DNA of 64,000 bases from Peromyscus leucopus (Eukaryota; Chordata; Mammalia; Rodentia; Cricetidae), in the NCBI RefSeq assembly GCF_004664715.2, contig NC_051065.1, positions 145,967,987 to 146,031,986 on the forward strand, in the 5' to 3' direction. A program made the position numbers and the translations under genes. Positions 35,098-44,335 of the stretch are shown one piece after another. The first letter of the stretch is position 1; every line of letters begins with the position of its first letter. The notes under the pieces are model-generated. The model was not told where the DNA came from and made no database searches. It worked only from the letters and a program-made list of their open reading frames with translations.

Positions 35098-38000
35098 CCC
35101 CTGCTGGAAGGGCACTCTGGTGCCCCAGCTACGTAATGGTGGGTAAGGAATCCAGCTGACGCCCAGGGAAGTGTCTCTTCGCTTTTTCAAAGTCATGCAG
35201 GAAGAATCCGGTCCCCGGCTCTGCTGGAATTTTTCCTATGACACGGTCACCACCTTCATCTCCCTTTTCCTCATCACTGTATCACCACTTCTCTGTCTCC
35301 ACCTGAGCCCATGTCATCCCTGAGCCAGATTCTTCTCAGTGACAATCCCGGCATTCAGCTCCCTCCGGCCCCTTCTGGACTGAGTGCCAACAGTACCCTC
35401 AGTCTGGTCTCCCAACCCTTGAACACACACCCCAACAGTCTGGTCTCCCAGCCCTCCATCCTGCACCTGGGTCAGCTCCATGCAGGGATGGCTCCCTCCC
35501 CGAGGACACTTCTCTCCTTTTTTGATGTGAGACAGTATTCCCGTGTCACCTTCCTGACATCCCGTCACTAAGCATCTGACAGGACTCAGAGCCTTTGGCT
35601 GGCACTAGTGCTGAACTGACCACGGAGCGAGGCACAGTATACACTCAGTGCTTGTCCTGAGACCAGGGCTAGACAGAGGAGTCAAGACACTTGCATCGGG
35701 ATGCTTGCAAGATGGTCCGCCCAGCTGGCCTTGACTTCCTTCCTGGGCCATGCTCAGTGCCCTCCCTCCTGTCAGGCAACCCACCTGTGGGAGGTGGGTG
35801 AACTCCCTGCTCCCAGTCCATTTCCATCAGACCTTACTCTCTTCGTTCCATAACTCAGGACACCGAAGCCCATCCATAGGCGGCTACCTTCGGGTCACTC
35901 ACCAGGGAAATACTGATGCTAAGCTTTGAGCCCAGGCTTGTTGGACTCCCCGGTCCCTGATTTTTCCACTACTCCTGGCTAATGAGTGTTCGGAGTTGGC
36001 ATCTCTTTTCTCTGAAGCTAGCCTCCCCTCTGACTCTCCTTCTCTGTAATCAACAGGCTGGCAGGATACAGGAATCCTAAGAGGTCTGGGGGCTGACACG
36101 CCTCTTTTCCCATCTGTGTCTATTCCTCCATCCTGATCTATTTGATGGGCTCCAAAACACCCACCCAGGGACCTCCAGAGCGTTCTCAGCCGGCATTCTG
36201 GAATACTTGGCAGAGCTGAGGACAAGAGACAAGCCTGTCTCCTTCTTTGGCGGTGTGTACCGTGTGCTTAGCCCTACTCTGTGCTTCATCCAGCAAAGTC
36301 TTGACCTTCTCTGATCACTTTCCCAGGCTGTCTCCCAAACAGCTCCGAACAATGCTAAGGAGGCACACTCACAGACCCTACAGCCTCAGCTTGTATCACA
36401 GTACATTCACATGTAGATGCCCAACAAGTAGCCCTTCTCTCTCTTGAGTGGGTTCTAAGCTCTGAGATCACACACGGAGTTCAGTGCCAGTGACAGCAAT
36501 CTAAGAACCAAAGGTGCTCAGGAGCCGTTGAGAGGAAGGACAGCCAGTGCGGTGAGTGTGGATGCCATGCTGAGAGAGATGGTTATGCAGAGCTCTCTGG
36601 CTCACAGCAGGACTGTTGTTGCCTCCACACAGGCTGTTGCTGCTAAGCAGGATCCATTATTCCTGGGGTTGGCCACCACAACCCCAGCTGCAGTCTCCCT
36701 CAGGATGATGCTGTGTAGAATTCCACATTTTAATGAGCTGGCCCAGGTCACTTAGAATCTGACCCCTGGTGACCTAAGACATCTTTTATGGATACCCAGT
36801 CCCTAAAAATAACAACTCACGCTATAAAACTTTTTCCTCAGCAATATAACGAGGTCTTCGCCTTGTCACTGAAGTATGAACCCCACATAGGTGGCAAAGA
36901 GTTCCTGCCTGCCAGTGGGCTAATACCATATGAAAAGGACTAAGCATCACTTTTTATTGCCACGGGTATTCGTTATCAGAGATAAGCGCCATTACAGGGG
37001 GTTACGCCTGCCACTCACCTACCATGTGACCTCTTGGTTGTAAGGACAGTACCAAAAGAGCACTAAGGACCCGGATTCCCATTCTTACTCCTCTCAACAG
37101 CTGGTGGCTTTTAGTTTCTTTTTACTTTTAGGTTCTTGGAGCCTCAATTTTCTCGTCTGCCCTTCTTATTCCGGAAGCTCCACAGGGGCCAGTGAGATGC
37201 CCTGCTGACAAGCTGAGCAACCCGAGTTCAGCCCCCAGAACAGAACCCAGTTAAGCCCAGGTGAAAAGGAGAGACCCTCTTTACTGGCACCAGGACACGG
37301 GAGCACCCACCGAGGCACAAGCGCACGCAGCTCTGCCTGTACAAGAACTCTCGCACTGAACAACTCTGGCCCCAGCACCAGGGTGCCCGAACAGAGAAGG
37401 ACCTGACCACTGGCCAGCCCAGTGTCTCGGGCCTCAGTCTGGGCTCTCCCTGCCAGACACTGAGGAAAGCCTGGCATCTAGACTGAGAAGAGAGTGCAGG
37501 TCAAGGGTGGCTTTCCAGCTCAGAGCCCACCTCCTTCTGCGGCTCTCTGAGGAAATGGCCCTCTCTTGGGCCACACCATGCCAAGCCCCTTGTTCTGCCA
37601 TGTGCAGAAAAGAAAGTCCATGGTCTCCACTGTCCATGAGCCTTGCTGTCATAGGAGAGGGGACTTTGAAGTCACACTTGATCTTGGACTTGACTGTTAA
37701 CCAGAGAGGCACTAGCTCTTAGATGGGAGTGATTTTTGTTCACCCTAGTTTCACTGCTTGCCTGCCTGTCTGAGTAGAACTGTTTCCTCATCTATAAAAT
37801 GGAGGGAACAATGGTACATATTTCCCAAGTCTGTTGTGGGGATGAAATCATTTAATAATATTCCTTTTCTTAAAGGTCAGACACCTGGGCAGGTGGACGG
37901 GGCAGCTGAGCTGGAATCACTACATACATTCAGGCTGGGTCTTTAGGACAGCTAACAACACTATGTAGCTCTGGCTGGCCTGGGACTATGTCGACTAGTT

Positions 38001-40042
38001 TGGCCTGTAGCTCACAGAGATCTGGCTGCCTCTGCCTCCAGAGTGTTGGAGTTAAAGGCATAAGCTGCCTCACCTGGCCCATTTATAACATTTCATTCAG
38101 ATTTAGTTCATCTGGAAAACCATCTGGGACATAAATATGGATTAACGGTATTGTTACTGTTATTTTTCTTCATTATTAGCTATACAGCTTTGGGTCTAAT
38201 TATTTCATCTTGTTGAACATCAATTATCTTCATCTGAAAACTGGAAATAGCACAGATGTGGTAGCAAGTGCCCTAATATCCCAGGAGTTCAAGGCCAACC
38301 TGCGCTGCACTGAGATCCTGTCTTTAAAGAAAAGAAAGCAGCGAAGCAAATCCATAAAAAACGCCCACTCCCCAGACTTCAGGGTTGAGGAGCAGTGTTT
38401 ACAGACCCCCGACACTGAGTCAAGTACACAGTAGGTCTTCAGTCCCCCCCCCCCGTATTTGGGAGCCCTCCCTCTGCCCCCCTCTGCCCCCTCCCTCTGC
38501 CCTCTCTCCCCTCTGTGTGTTCTCCCCCCCTCCCGCCCCCCTCCTGCAATCATCTTCCAGGAAGAGGGAAATTTCCTGTGTGGACAGCTACTCCCAGTCT
38601 GGGGGCAGTGTGGTGTCCACTCCCTGGAGTTCTATCCTGGCCTGTCCAAGGCCATGCACCCAGCAGAACCTTAGAAAATATGCAGGCCTCCACACACTCA
38701 CCCCAGCCTTCCCCATATCTCCTCATCTTTGTGACCACAAATATTCATTGAGTGTCTACAACCTCGTTCCAGGCCCTGGCCCCGCCCCTCCCAGAACTTC
38801 TCTGCCTGTTATGTCCCCCACCCTGCCTGGCCTAAGGTGAAAAAGAGCTAAGAAAGCCTGCTGGGAAAATGAGGCCATGGGAGGGAACAGCCCAGGCCTT
38901 GAAATGAAGGTAAACAGAGATTGGAAACTTCACTTATCCGGAGTCCCATCTCTTGAGTATAAGACAAGGCCGAGTCTGGGGACCAAACAAACAGGATGAA
39001 TCAGGATTCGGTCAGAATGGGTGACTGTTGACTTGTCTCTCTTGGCCTCATTATCCTATACGTAAAATACTACTGGTCCCCGTGTCCCACGTCTTTGAGA
39101 ATGACACAAGGAAACTGTAGAGGACTTCTAGGAGCCTCGTGTGTTCAGCTTAGTGACTCCTGCTGTGTTCATTATACGGGGGCAGGTTTCCTTTCCAGGA
39201 TAGGACTTCCCAACCCTTGTTAATCCATGACACATCTTTGGACCTGACAGGCTACCTGAGGGAGCCTCCACCCGCAGCGTATGACCAATCCCAGCCTTCC
39301 ATAATTGCCTGCATTCCTGATGTGTGTGCTCACACACATTCACCCTCGTTCAAACACTCATAAGAGACCTCACACTCCTTGAAGGCAGACCAGCTTGGTT
39401 TTTATTGTACTAATCACGGTGTGCTACAGTATTTGTTTACACGCCTACCTCTCCCACCCTGTTTTAGCCTTTCCATCCCGTACCTAGTAAAGCACCTGGC
39501 CCTCGATAAAGGCCACTGGATTATCAACAGGCCTCTCCTGCTGGGTGCCTAGCAGTGTGTCTGGTTAACTGAGGGAAGACAAATGCTGTGTACAAACACC
39601 CAGCCCGGCCCTCCTCTCTTCTCCATGGCAACAGTCCAGTTTCCAGACCCAAACTGGCCAAGAGCACTGATGAAACCCAAAACTTGAGAACACACCAAAG
39701 CCCTCAAGGGTCAGCGACCCGGGCAGGTGATTGAGGCAACTGAGCCTGGCTCACCTGCATACATCAGCCTGGGACTTTGGGGACATGTGACAACAAGACT
39801 TTCCCATCCCACTCTCCTACCCTGCATCCCACCCCCATATTACCTCCTCCACTGCACAGCCAACTTCCCTTCTGTACAAAGATCTTATCTACCCCCACGG
39901 CACCTGCAAGACCTTGACCTCAGCCAGCTCACTGGCCTCACAGCCCCATCACCACTTTTGTTTGCTTTGGGGCTTGCTTGTTTTTGTGCTGCTGAGGGTG
40001 GAACTCTGGGCCTCGTGCATGCTAAGCACATGCTGTACCACT

Positions 40043-40099
<57 letters not shown>

Positions 40100-40549
40100 G
40101 TGGCACCCGGAAAACAGCCCAGGACTGACTGACCTGTAGGGATTAAGGGTGCAGACAGTGACGGCCGGGAAGACCAGCTTGTCTGAATTGAGGTTGATGT
40201 TGAGGCTGACAGGGTAGCTGAAGTACTCTTCGAAGAGCAAGGCGAACTGCCAGTACATCACGCCGAAGGTGCAGAGCCACAGCACGGCCCAGAAGGCCGT
40301 CTTCATGCGGTTGTGCTTGGAGCATACCAGACGGATGGCGCCGTGGATGGTGGTGTTGTTGCAGAAGAACTGGAAGAGCTCTCGGTAGGAGCGGTGGAAC
40401 TCGATCAGCGCCTCCTCCTCCTCGGTGGGCTGCGGGGGCACTGGGGGTTCGGGACCCAGCCCCTGCTCTTCTCGCTTGTCTCCCTTCGCCAGCCCTTGCA
40501 TGGGTTGAGGGGGACACGGGTCTTGTTCCTTGAACTTGCCGCCCTTCAT
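19416..40549 (-). CDS. SCNN1A: SCNN1A (epithelial sodium channel alpha subunit), whole coding span
   Basis: Alpha-ENaC is the essential pore subunit of the amiloride-sensitive Na+ channel at the apical membrane of kidney, lung and colon epithelia, assembled with beta and gamma. Twelve coding exons on the minus strand: 40134-40549, 31913-32186, 30965-31155, 26260-26363, 25772-25935, 25222-25320, 24916-25033, 20841-20919, 20675-20732, 20466-20521, 20240-20315, 19416-19799. All phases agree and give 672 residues (human 669, mouse 699). Visible: HG gating motif at 69-70, TM1 about 85-106, furin-type sites near 175-180 and 203-206, cysteine-rich ectodomain, GSS selectivity filter before TM2, and PPPAY for NEDD4-family ligases. 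The start at 40549 is the human-type Met. A rodent-type upstream Met pair at 40621-40626 is out of frame by one base. Confidence 0.94.
19978..20038. repeat. (CA)n microsatellite in SCNN1A intron 12
   Basis: About 30 dinucleotides with scattered CG substitutions (GCACGC) at the 3' side. Confidence 0.93.
20240..20315 (-). CDS. SCNN1A: SCNN1A exon 12
   Basis: It encodes [18 protein letters not shown] and SESPSVT, a palm strand leading to TM2. Acceptor CCCCAAAG, donor CACG|GTAGGG. Confidence 0.92.
20466..20521 (-). CDS. SCNN1A: SCNN1A exon 11
   Basis: It encodes [18 protein letters not shown], with an N-Y-T glycosylation site. Acceptor TTCCCAG, donor AAAG|GTCAGG. Confidence 0.92.
20675..20732 (-). 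CDS. SCNN1A: SCNN1A exon 10
   Basis: It encodes [19 protein letters not shown], including the wrist-proximal Trp. Acceptor GTCTGCAG, donor CCAG|GTAAAG. Confidence 0.92.
20841..20919 (-). CDS. SCNN1A: SCNN1A exon 9 (thumb cysteines)
   Basis: Acceptor ACCCACAG. It encodes [19 protein letters not shown] and KCRKPC. Donor GCAG|GTGAGG. Confidence 0.93.
21258..21352 (+). repeat. B2 SINE, 3'-truncated
   Basis: It shows GGTTGGAGAGATGGCTCAGA and GAGTTCAATTCCCAGCAACC. Confidence 0.82.
21630..21756 (+). repeat. B1-related SINE
   Basis: It shows GAATGGTGGTATACGCTGG, AATTCCAGCACTCG and ATGAGATTCTGTCTCAGC. Confidence 0.65.
22212..22382 (+). repeat. B1 SINE
   Basis: It shows CCAGACGGTGGTGGAACACA and GTTCCAAGACAGCCAG, with an AATAAATAAAT tail. 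Confidence 0.8.
22436..22818 (-). mobile_element. Composite interspersed repeat containing B1 monomers, cricetid style
   Basis: A 380-base unit starts near AATACTCAGAGCCAGATATT and ends CAAGTTTATTAGGGTACACA. Inside are two antisense B1-like segments, each carrying GGGATTAAAGGYRTGTGYCA. I recall this arrangement as common in hamster and vole genomes. The orientation given is that of the internal B1 parts. Family name not established. Confidence 0.5.
22820..22940 (+). repeat. B1 SINE
   Basis: It shows ACACCTTTAATCCCAGCACT and TTCAAGGCCAGCCTGGTCT. Confidence 0.82.
23136..23722. repeat. G-rich minisatellite in SCNN1A intron 8
   Basis: About 585 bases consist almost wholly of AGGCAGGGG and AGGCAGG blocks, with three to four higher-order units marked by GGGGATGGGGCAGGGGCAGG. 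The plus strand is nearly free of T. On the SCNN1A transcript it is C-rich. Long open frames across it on both strands are compositional artefacts. Confidence 0.95.
24217..24428 (+). repeat. B2-like head with (CA)n and (GGAA)n
   Basis: It shows GGGGAGAGATGGCCCAGTGG, then ACAGACACAG and CA units to about 24367, then AAGG units. Confidence 0.65.
24916..25033 (-). CDS. SCNN1A: SCNN1A exon 8 (thumb cysteines)
   Basis: Acceptor CCTTCAG. It encodes [19 protein letters not shown] and [10 protein letters not shown], the disulfide-rich thumb. Donor TGGG|GTGAGC. Confidence 0.93.
25222..25320 (-). CDS. SCNN1A: SCNN1A exon 7
   Basis: Acceptor TTCCCAG. It encodes [13 protein letters not shown] and [18 protein letters not shown], with an N-glycosylation site. 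Donor CAG|GTACAC. Confidence 0.93.
25772..25935 (-). CDS. SCNN1A: SCNN1A exon 6, GC donor
   Basis: Acceptor TCCTTAG. It encodes [36 protein letters not shown] and ETSISMRK, the beta-ball and palm region. The exon ends AAG and the intron begins GCAAGG. Phase 0 on both sides makes this junction the only one that joins to EALDSLGG. Confidence 0.92.
26260..26363 (-). CDS. SCNN1A: SCNN1A exon 5
   Basis: Acceptor TACTAAG has a weak pyrimidine tract. The exon encodes [16 protein letters not shown] and [12 protein letters not shown], extracellular. Donor AACG|GTGAGC. Residues HPMYGNC of mouse read HPVYGNC here. Confidence 0.92.
27535..27693 (+). repeat. B1-related SINE with A tail
   Basis: It shows CAGGTGTGGCATACACTCC, GTAACCCCAGCACCTGGGAG and an A20 tail. 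Confidence 0.7.
27772..27916 (-). repeat. B1 SINE
   Basis: It shows GAGACAGGGTTTCTCTGTGT and GGATTAAAGGCATGCACCAC. Confidence 0.88.
28078..28180 (+). repeat. B2/B3-like SINE fragment
   Basis: It shows AGGGGCTGGCGAGATGGC and ends in GCACGCATACAAATAAC. Confidence 0.6.
28580..28635. repeat. (GATA)n/(GGTA)n microsatellite
   Basis: TAGA units switch to TAGG and back. Confidence 0.9.
28992..29075 (+). repeat. ID SINE, diverged
   Basis: It shows GCAGCTCAGTGATGTGGAGTG and GGGTTTGATCTTCAG. Confidence 0.65.
29200..29394 (-). repeat. B2 SINE
   Basis: It shows CGGAGGCCAGAAGAGGG and ends GGAGTCAGCCCTCCAGCCCC. Confidence 0.75.
30965..31155 (-). CDS. SCNN1A: SCNN1A exon 4
   Basis: Acceptor TGCACAG. It encodes [19 protein letters not shown] to RFNQAPCNQ, part of the extracellular finger/knuckle. 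Donor AGGC|GTGAGT. Confidence 0.93.
31913..32186 (-). CDS. SCNN1A: SCNN1A exon 3: proteolytic activation region
   Basis: Acceptor GTTTCAG. The exon encodes [17 protein letters not shown] and the finger segment with two basic sites, SRRRRIRN and ARAARS, where furin releases an inhibitory tract in the family. It ends KDWTIGFQL before GTAAGC. As I recall, other mammals have KDWKIGFQ here. Confidence 0.93.
32860..33058 (+). mobile_element. Young B1 SINE in SCNN1A intron 2
   Basis: It is full length from GCCGGGCGGTGGTGGCGCAC to a long A tail, with intact A-box/B-box regions and CpGs retained. It carries the AAGGTGCAAAGC interior variant. The copy at 57.7-57.87 kb is nearly identical in the opposite orientation. 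Confidence 0.92.
33068..33272 (+). repeat. B2 SINE
   Basis: It shows GGGGCTGGGGAGATGG, GAGTTCAGTTCTCAGCACCC and a TAAAAATAAAAA tail. Confidence 0.85.
33710..33916 (+). repeat. B2 head joined to B1 body
   Basis: A B2 5' part (GGGGGCTGGAGAAATGTC) ends near 33788 and runs directly into B1 (TTTAATCCCAGCATTGGGG). A nested insertion or recombination is likely. Confidence 0.7.
34018..34158 (-). repeat. B2 SINE
   Basis: It shows GCCACCATGTGGGTGCTGGG and CTCTGAGCCATCTCTCCAGC. Confidence 0.88.
34202..34325 (+). repeat. B1 SINE
   Basis: It shows AATCCTAGCACTTGGGAGGC and GAGTTCGAGGTCAGCCTGG. Confidence 0.82.
34326..34484. repeat. (GGA)n/(GAA)n purine tract
   Basis: GGA and GAGAAG blocks change into about 19 uninterrupted AAG triplets (34427-34483), replacing the tail of the preceding B1. 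The SCNN1A pre-mRNA carries the pyrimidine strand. Confidence 0.95.
35035..35095. repeat. (CA)n microsatellite
   Basis: Roughly 27 CA units after an alternating GCGCGTGCACAC leader. Confidence 0.93.
37958..38082 (-). repeat. B1 SINE, diverged
   Basis: It shows GTAGCTCTGGCTGGCCTGGG and GTTAAAGGCATAAGCTGCC. Confidence 0.7.
39972..40046 (-). repeat. ID SINE remnant
   Basis: It shows GGGTGGAACTCTGGGCCTCG and ATGCTGTACCACTGA, directly followed by the (CA)n. Confidence 0.65.
40047..40097. repeat. (CA)n microsatellite beside SCNN1A exon 2 donor
   Basis: About 25 CA units. In transcript sense this is a (UG)n run beginning about 36 bases after the exon 2 5' splice site. Confidence 0.95.
40134..40549 (-). 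CDS. SCNN1A: SCNN1A first coding exon (exon 2): N-terminus and TM1
   Basis: It encodes the acidic cytosolic N-terminus, [10 protein letters not shown] with the conserved His-Gly, TM1 ([15 protein letters not shown]) and the FPAVTVC motif. The donor is TACAG|GTCAGT. The same frame stays open upstream to 40768, so the exact start cannot be fixed from frame alone. I chose the Met that aligns with human residue 1. Confidence 0.9.
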
Positions 40550-41162
40550 GGAGCCCTTAGGTGAGTCGGGGAGGTGAGGGTCTGGGTCAAGGTTGAGCTC
40601 GGGGCTCTGGTGCGCTCCGGCATCATCAGCGTGAAGGCAGAACCGGGCTGCCCCTGACCGTGCCCGCATCCTGCGCTCAGTCCACTCTCCCCTTGTCCTA
40701 CCAGGAGCCAGCTGACCTTCTGCAGTTGGGGCCAGGCAGGCAGCACCGAGCTCCTCTGGAGTAGCCACAGAGCTTCCCAGCCACCTTCACCTGCCCGCTA
40801 GCGCCTCCTGGTCCTCCACAGCAGGCGCTGTGCCTCAGTTAGCAGCCTCTCCTTCTTGCCCTTTTCCTCCCTGGCGGTGTGATTTCACGCCCTCTTGGCC
40901 CAGCAGCCTCCTGCTTCTCTTTGGGTCTCCCGTCTGTGCCAGGCTCTCTGATCCTGCCTCACTTCCTCCCCTGCCTTCCCTGGTTCCTCCTGGGCCCTCT
41001 TCTCTGGCCTCCGGCTCCCTGCTATCTCCTCCTCTCCCTCGGAACCGCAGGGCTGCAGGAGACCTGAGCTGCCTGCCTCCTGCCTCCAGCTCCCAGGTGT
41101 GGCCGGCCAGTGACTGGTTCCTTTCCAGTTGAATCTGGCAGCGGAGCCTTCTCCACCCTCTC

Positions 41163-41240
41163 ACCTGACAGGTGCAGTGCCTGGCCGCGGAGCCTGCCCG
41201 GCCGCCAGGGATGGGAACCACGGGAGCCTCATTAGCATCT
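41163..41240 (-). other. SCNN1A: Candidate non-coding first exon of SCNN1A (donor end at 41165)
   Basis: A strong donor, CTGTCAG|GTGAGAG, with the exon ending at 41165 follows a CpG-rich stretch about 0.6 kb upstream of the first coding exon. The human gene has a non-coding exon 1 in this position. A weaker alternative donor, GGGCAG|GTGAAG, lies near 40790. The transcription start is unknown. Confidence 0.4.
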
Positions 41241-41862
41241 CAATTAAAGGTGAGCGTGCAGGGGGAGGGTCAAAGGAGGAGTCCGGTCTGGGAGCTCCCC
41301 AGGGAGGAGGGCTGGTGGGGACAGGTGAAGCAGGTACCTACCTGCCGAAGACTTTGGGCCAGGGATTGATGGGGAACTGGCTGGCAGGGAGACTAGGGAC
41401 TGAAGATTGGTGAGGCTTGGAGAACCTGAGCGGGGAGAGAGGAGTCTCCACACGAAAGCCAGGAAGGCAAGGCGGAAGGAGGATGACTGAGACTAGCTGG
41501 GGAAACCCGGTGAACAGGGAAGGCAGAAAGAGGAGACAGACAGGAGGATGGAGGAGGAGGAAGAGGAGGCAGCCAGCCCCAAAGGGACACTCCCGTCAGG
41601 CCAGACAGCCAGGGAAAAGAAACTTAAGTGAACTTCCAGAAACCAGGGTCCCTTCTGATGGGGTCCCTCAAGGTCATCCCAAGTCAGCCTCACACCCAGG
41701 ACCCTGGAGGAGAAGGAGAAGGGGTCCCCGAGAACTGGGAGTGCCTGCTGGCCCCACCGTCCTCTTCCCCATCCTCTTCCCTCTGAACTCTTCACCCCAC
41801 CTACCTGGCTCTGTCCAGACTTGGGAGGGGCCCGAGTGAAGCAGGGGGCTGGGCCAGGTCCT

Positions 41863-41877
41863 AGGACATTCTGTTCT
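41863..41877 (-). promoter_or_regulatory. SCNN1A: Glucocorticoid/mineralocorticoid response element upstream of SCNN1A
   Basis: On the minus strand the sequence is AGAACAGAATGTCCT, a near-perfect inverted hexamer pair with a 3-base spacer matching the steroid receptor consensus. It lies about 0.7 kb upstream of the likely exon 1. A functional GRE of the same AGAACAnnnTGTCCT form is established in the human and rat alpha-ENaC promoters, explaining induction by glucocorticoids and aldosterone. Confidence 0.7.
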
Positions 41878-43412
41878 TTTTGACACCATTGGCTGCTAGG
41901 CCAGGAATGTGTAATGTCCCCTGTTGTGGTCACAAGGTTGCAGGAATGTGGGCACCAGAGGTAATGTGGGTGTGGGGGCCCGGCAGAGCTCTGTGGGCAC
42001 AGACCAGAGCCCAGGGACGGCAGGGATGGCAGACACTGGGAGAGAGCGGGAGCTGTGTCCATGTTGGTATCCGGGACAAGGAGGCTGAGTACACTGTCCT
42101 AGAAGGAAAAAGATGTGTGACATCAGGGATGTGCTTTTCTCCCAAGTCTCCCTCTCAGCCTAAGCCAGCAAGAGAAGAGAGATGCACGCATCAAGTAGTG
42201 AGCACACAGGTTTGGAAGCCTCAGAGGCAGGCTCAGACGCAGAGATGACAGTGAGAGGAGCCACAGGAGCGCCGTTCACACAGCCCAGGCCCTGCACAGT
42301 GTGCCTGCCGTGATAGCCACACTTGAGCCCTGGGGAGGGCAGCCCCAGCGCCCAGAATGCCCACTGGCTCCTCCTACCATTCACGCTCTCTCCAGCAGCA
42401 ACAGACACAAGTGTTCTCTGTTATCCCCAGACCTGCAGACACAGACCTGAGCACCCACAGAAGCTCACGGGAAGAACTAGGTCTGCATAGCAAGCAGTTG
42501 AAATATAGTGAGATAAGGATTCTGGAGAGATAAGAAGCAAGTGCAGGGGGGAGCCTGGGGGAGGCAGGAGGAGGGACCCATTTGAAGGGACACCCTGGAG
42601 ACTGGCATTTACCCGATAAAGAAGAGGAGGGTCCCCCTCGCCTCATTCTTAAACCGAGAGCCTGTGGACCACCAGGGTTCCGCCTGCTGACTAAGCTGCT
42701 GGACAGATGCCCTGACACACACTCATGAACCCTCCCATAAGAAGAGGGAGGCTGGCTCTTTCCTCATTTTCCAGGTGAAGAAACTGACCCTCCCAAACAA
42801 CACACCAGTTCTCTGAAGTCACAGAGCAAAATAGCAGCAGTTATAAACTTCAGAATTCAGAAATCTTCTCCTCTGGGGTTGCCATCTGCCTTCTGAGACA
42901 GACCAGCCATAGACTCTGGGGAACCAGACCGCCAGGAGGGCTCAGTCACTCCCAGACAGAGCCCAGGGATTTATCAGCTCTCTAGCTACTGTCTCCTTGG
43001 CTGCATGTCTTTGAACTGTGCCCACCGCTCCATAGCCCTGGCCACCCTTAGAAACTCCATTCTTCCTTGAACCGAGTCTTTAAACTAGTGTCCCACAGGC
43101 CAGGTGCCCGGTTCCCCGACTGTTTGATCTGGGAGGTTCTGAGAAGCCAGCTCCTCCCGGCCTCTTCTGTTTGCTAACTGGGCCTGAAACCCAAGGACTG
43201 GCTTAAGGCGGCATGACAAATAGTTTTCATCTCAAGGACTCTGTGAGAATGTCTGCTCTGAAGAGTGTGGTGACGCTGGCGTGTCCTGACAGAGTGCAAG
43301 AGTGGCTTGGCTGGAGACTACAGTGTTAGAGATCCGGAATGGGCCAGTGCAAGCCTGTTGTGAGAATAGATATTTGAGGCCTGTAATAGAATTGGTCAGA
43401 GCCCCATTTCAA

Positions 43413-43417
<5 letters not shown>

Positions 43418-43463
<46 letters not shown>
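43418..43463. repeat. (CA)n microsatellite
   Basis: 23 CA units. Confidence 0.95.
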
Positions 43464-43465
<2 letters not shown>

Positions 43466-43721
43466 CTCCCCAAACCAGGGGATCCTTCTGTAGCCCATGC
43501 TGGCCTGGAGCTCACAGTAATGCTCCTGCCTCAGCTTTCTAAGTGCTGGGGCTGCAGACACATTTTTTGTCCTAGTATATTTTCCCAGCAATGCAGTACG
43601 TAAAACAACAAAAAGCTTCCTATTTCTCTCTTTCCTCCAGCCCAAAGGGACCCACTATGACTTGTTCATCTATCTATTTCTTTGTGTGTCTTTTATACTG
43701 AACATGTTTTGTGGTATTGTA

Positions 43722-43848
43722 TATTGAGACAGGGTTTCAGTGTATAACTGACCTAAACTTGCTTTATAACCCAGGCTGGCCTTGAATTCATGATCCTCCT
43801 GCCTCGGCCTCTCAAGTACTACAATTACAGATATGACTATGCCGGTTC
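43722..43848 (-). repeat. B1-related SINE
   Basis: It shows TGAGACAGGGTTTCAGTGT and AACCCAGGCTGGCCTTGAAT. Confidence 0.72.
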
Positions 43849-43944
43849 ATATGCATTTCTAAAAGGTTAAAAAAAATCATAAGTGGGACCATATCATAGG
43901 TATCACTCTATGACTCCCATTTTTGTTTGTTTGTTTATTTATTG

Positions 43945-44100
43945 GCTTTTTTTTTTCTAGACAAGTTTTCTTTATATAACAGGTCTGCCTGTCCTGGAAC
44001 TCCCTCTGTAGACCAGGCTGGCCTTGAACTCACAGAGATCCACCTGCTTCTGCCTCCCGAGTGCTATGATTAAAGGCCTGTGCCACCACTGCCCAGCTCC
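43945..44100 (-). repeat. B1 SINE
   Basis: It shows CTGTAGACCAGGCTGGCCT and GCCTGTGCCACCACTGCCC. Confidence 0.85.
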
Positions 44101-44139
44101 ATTTTTATTTTTAAATTGTCTTTGAAAAGACATTTTTAA

Positions 44140-44335
44140 GCCAAGCATAGTGGTGCATCCTTTAGTCACAGCACTTGAGAAGCAGAGGCAGGTGGATCTC
44201 TATGAGTTCAGGGCCAGCCTGGTCTACACAGTGAGTGCTAGAACAGCCAGGGCTACATAGTGAAGCTCTGTCTCAAAAAGAAAAGCAAAGAGAAAGGGAA
44301 GGAAGGAAGGAAAGAAGGAAGGAAGGAAGAAAGGA
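44140..44335 (+). repeat. B1 SINE with (GGAA)n tail
   Basis: It shows GCCAAGCATAGTGGTGCATC and GTTCAGGGCCAGCCTGGTC, followed by GGAAGGAA units. Confidence 0.82.

Larger units (their letters stand above)
32187..40133 (-). other. SCNN1A: SCNN1A intron 2
   Basis: This is the longest SCNN1A intron, nearly 8 kb. Its 3' half (32.8-35.1 kb) is packed with B1, B2 and ID copies and purine repeats. The part from 35.1 to 39.9 kb is mostly unique sequence with short SINE remnants near 37.2, 37.96-38.09 and 38.27 kb. I see no further exon. Confidence 0.75.

Noticed and set aside
40550..40768. Upstream in-frame Met at 40768 as the SCNN1A start
   Set aside because: The peptide from 40768 resembles no known alpha-ENaC N-terminus. 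The open frame probably includes 5' UTR and possibly intron sequence.
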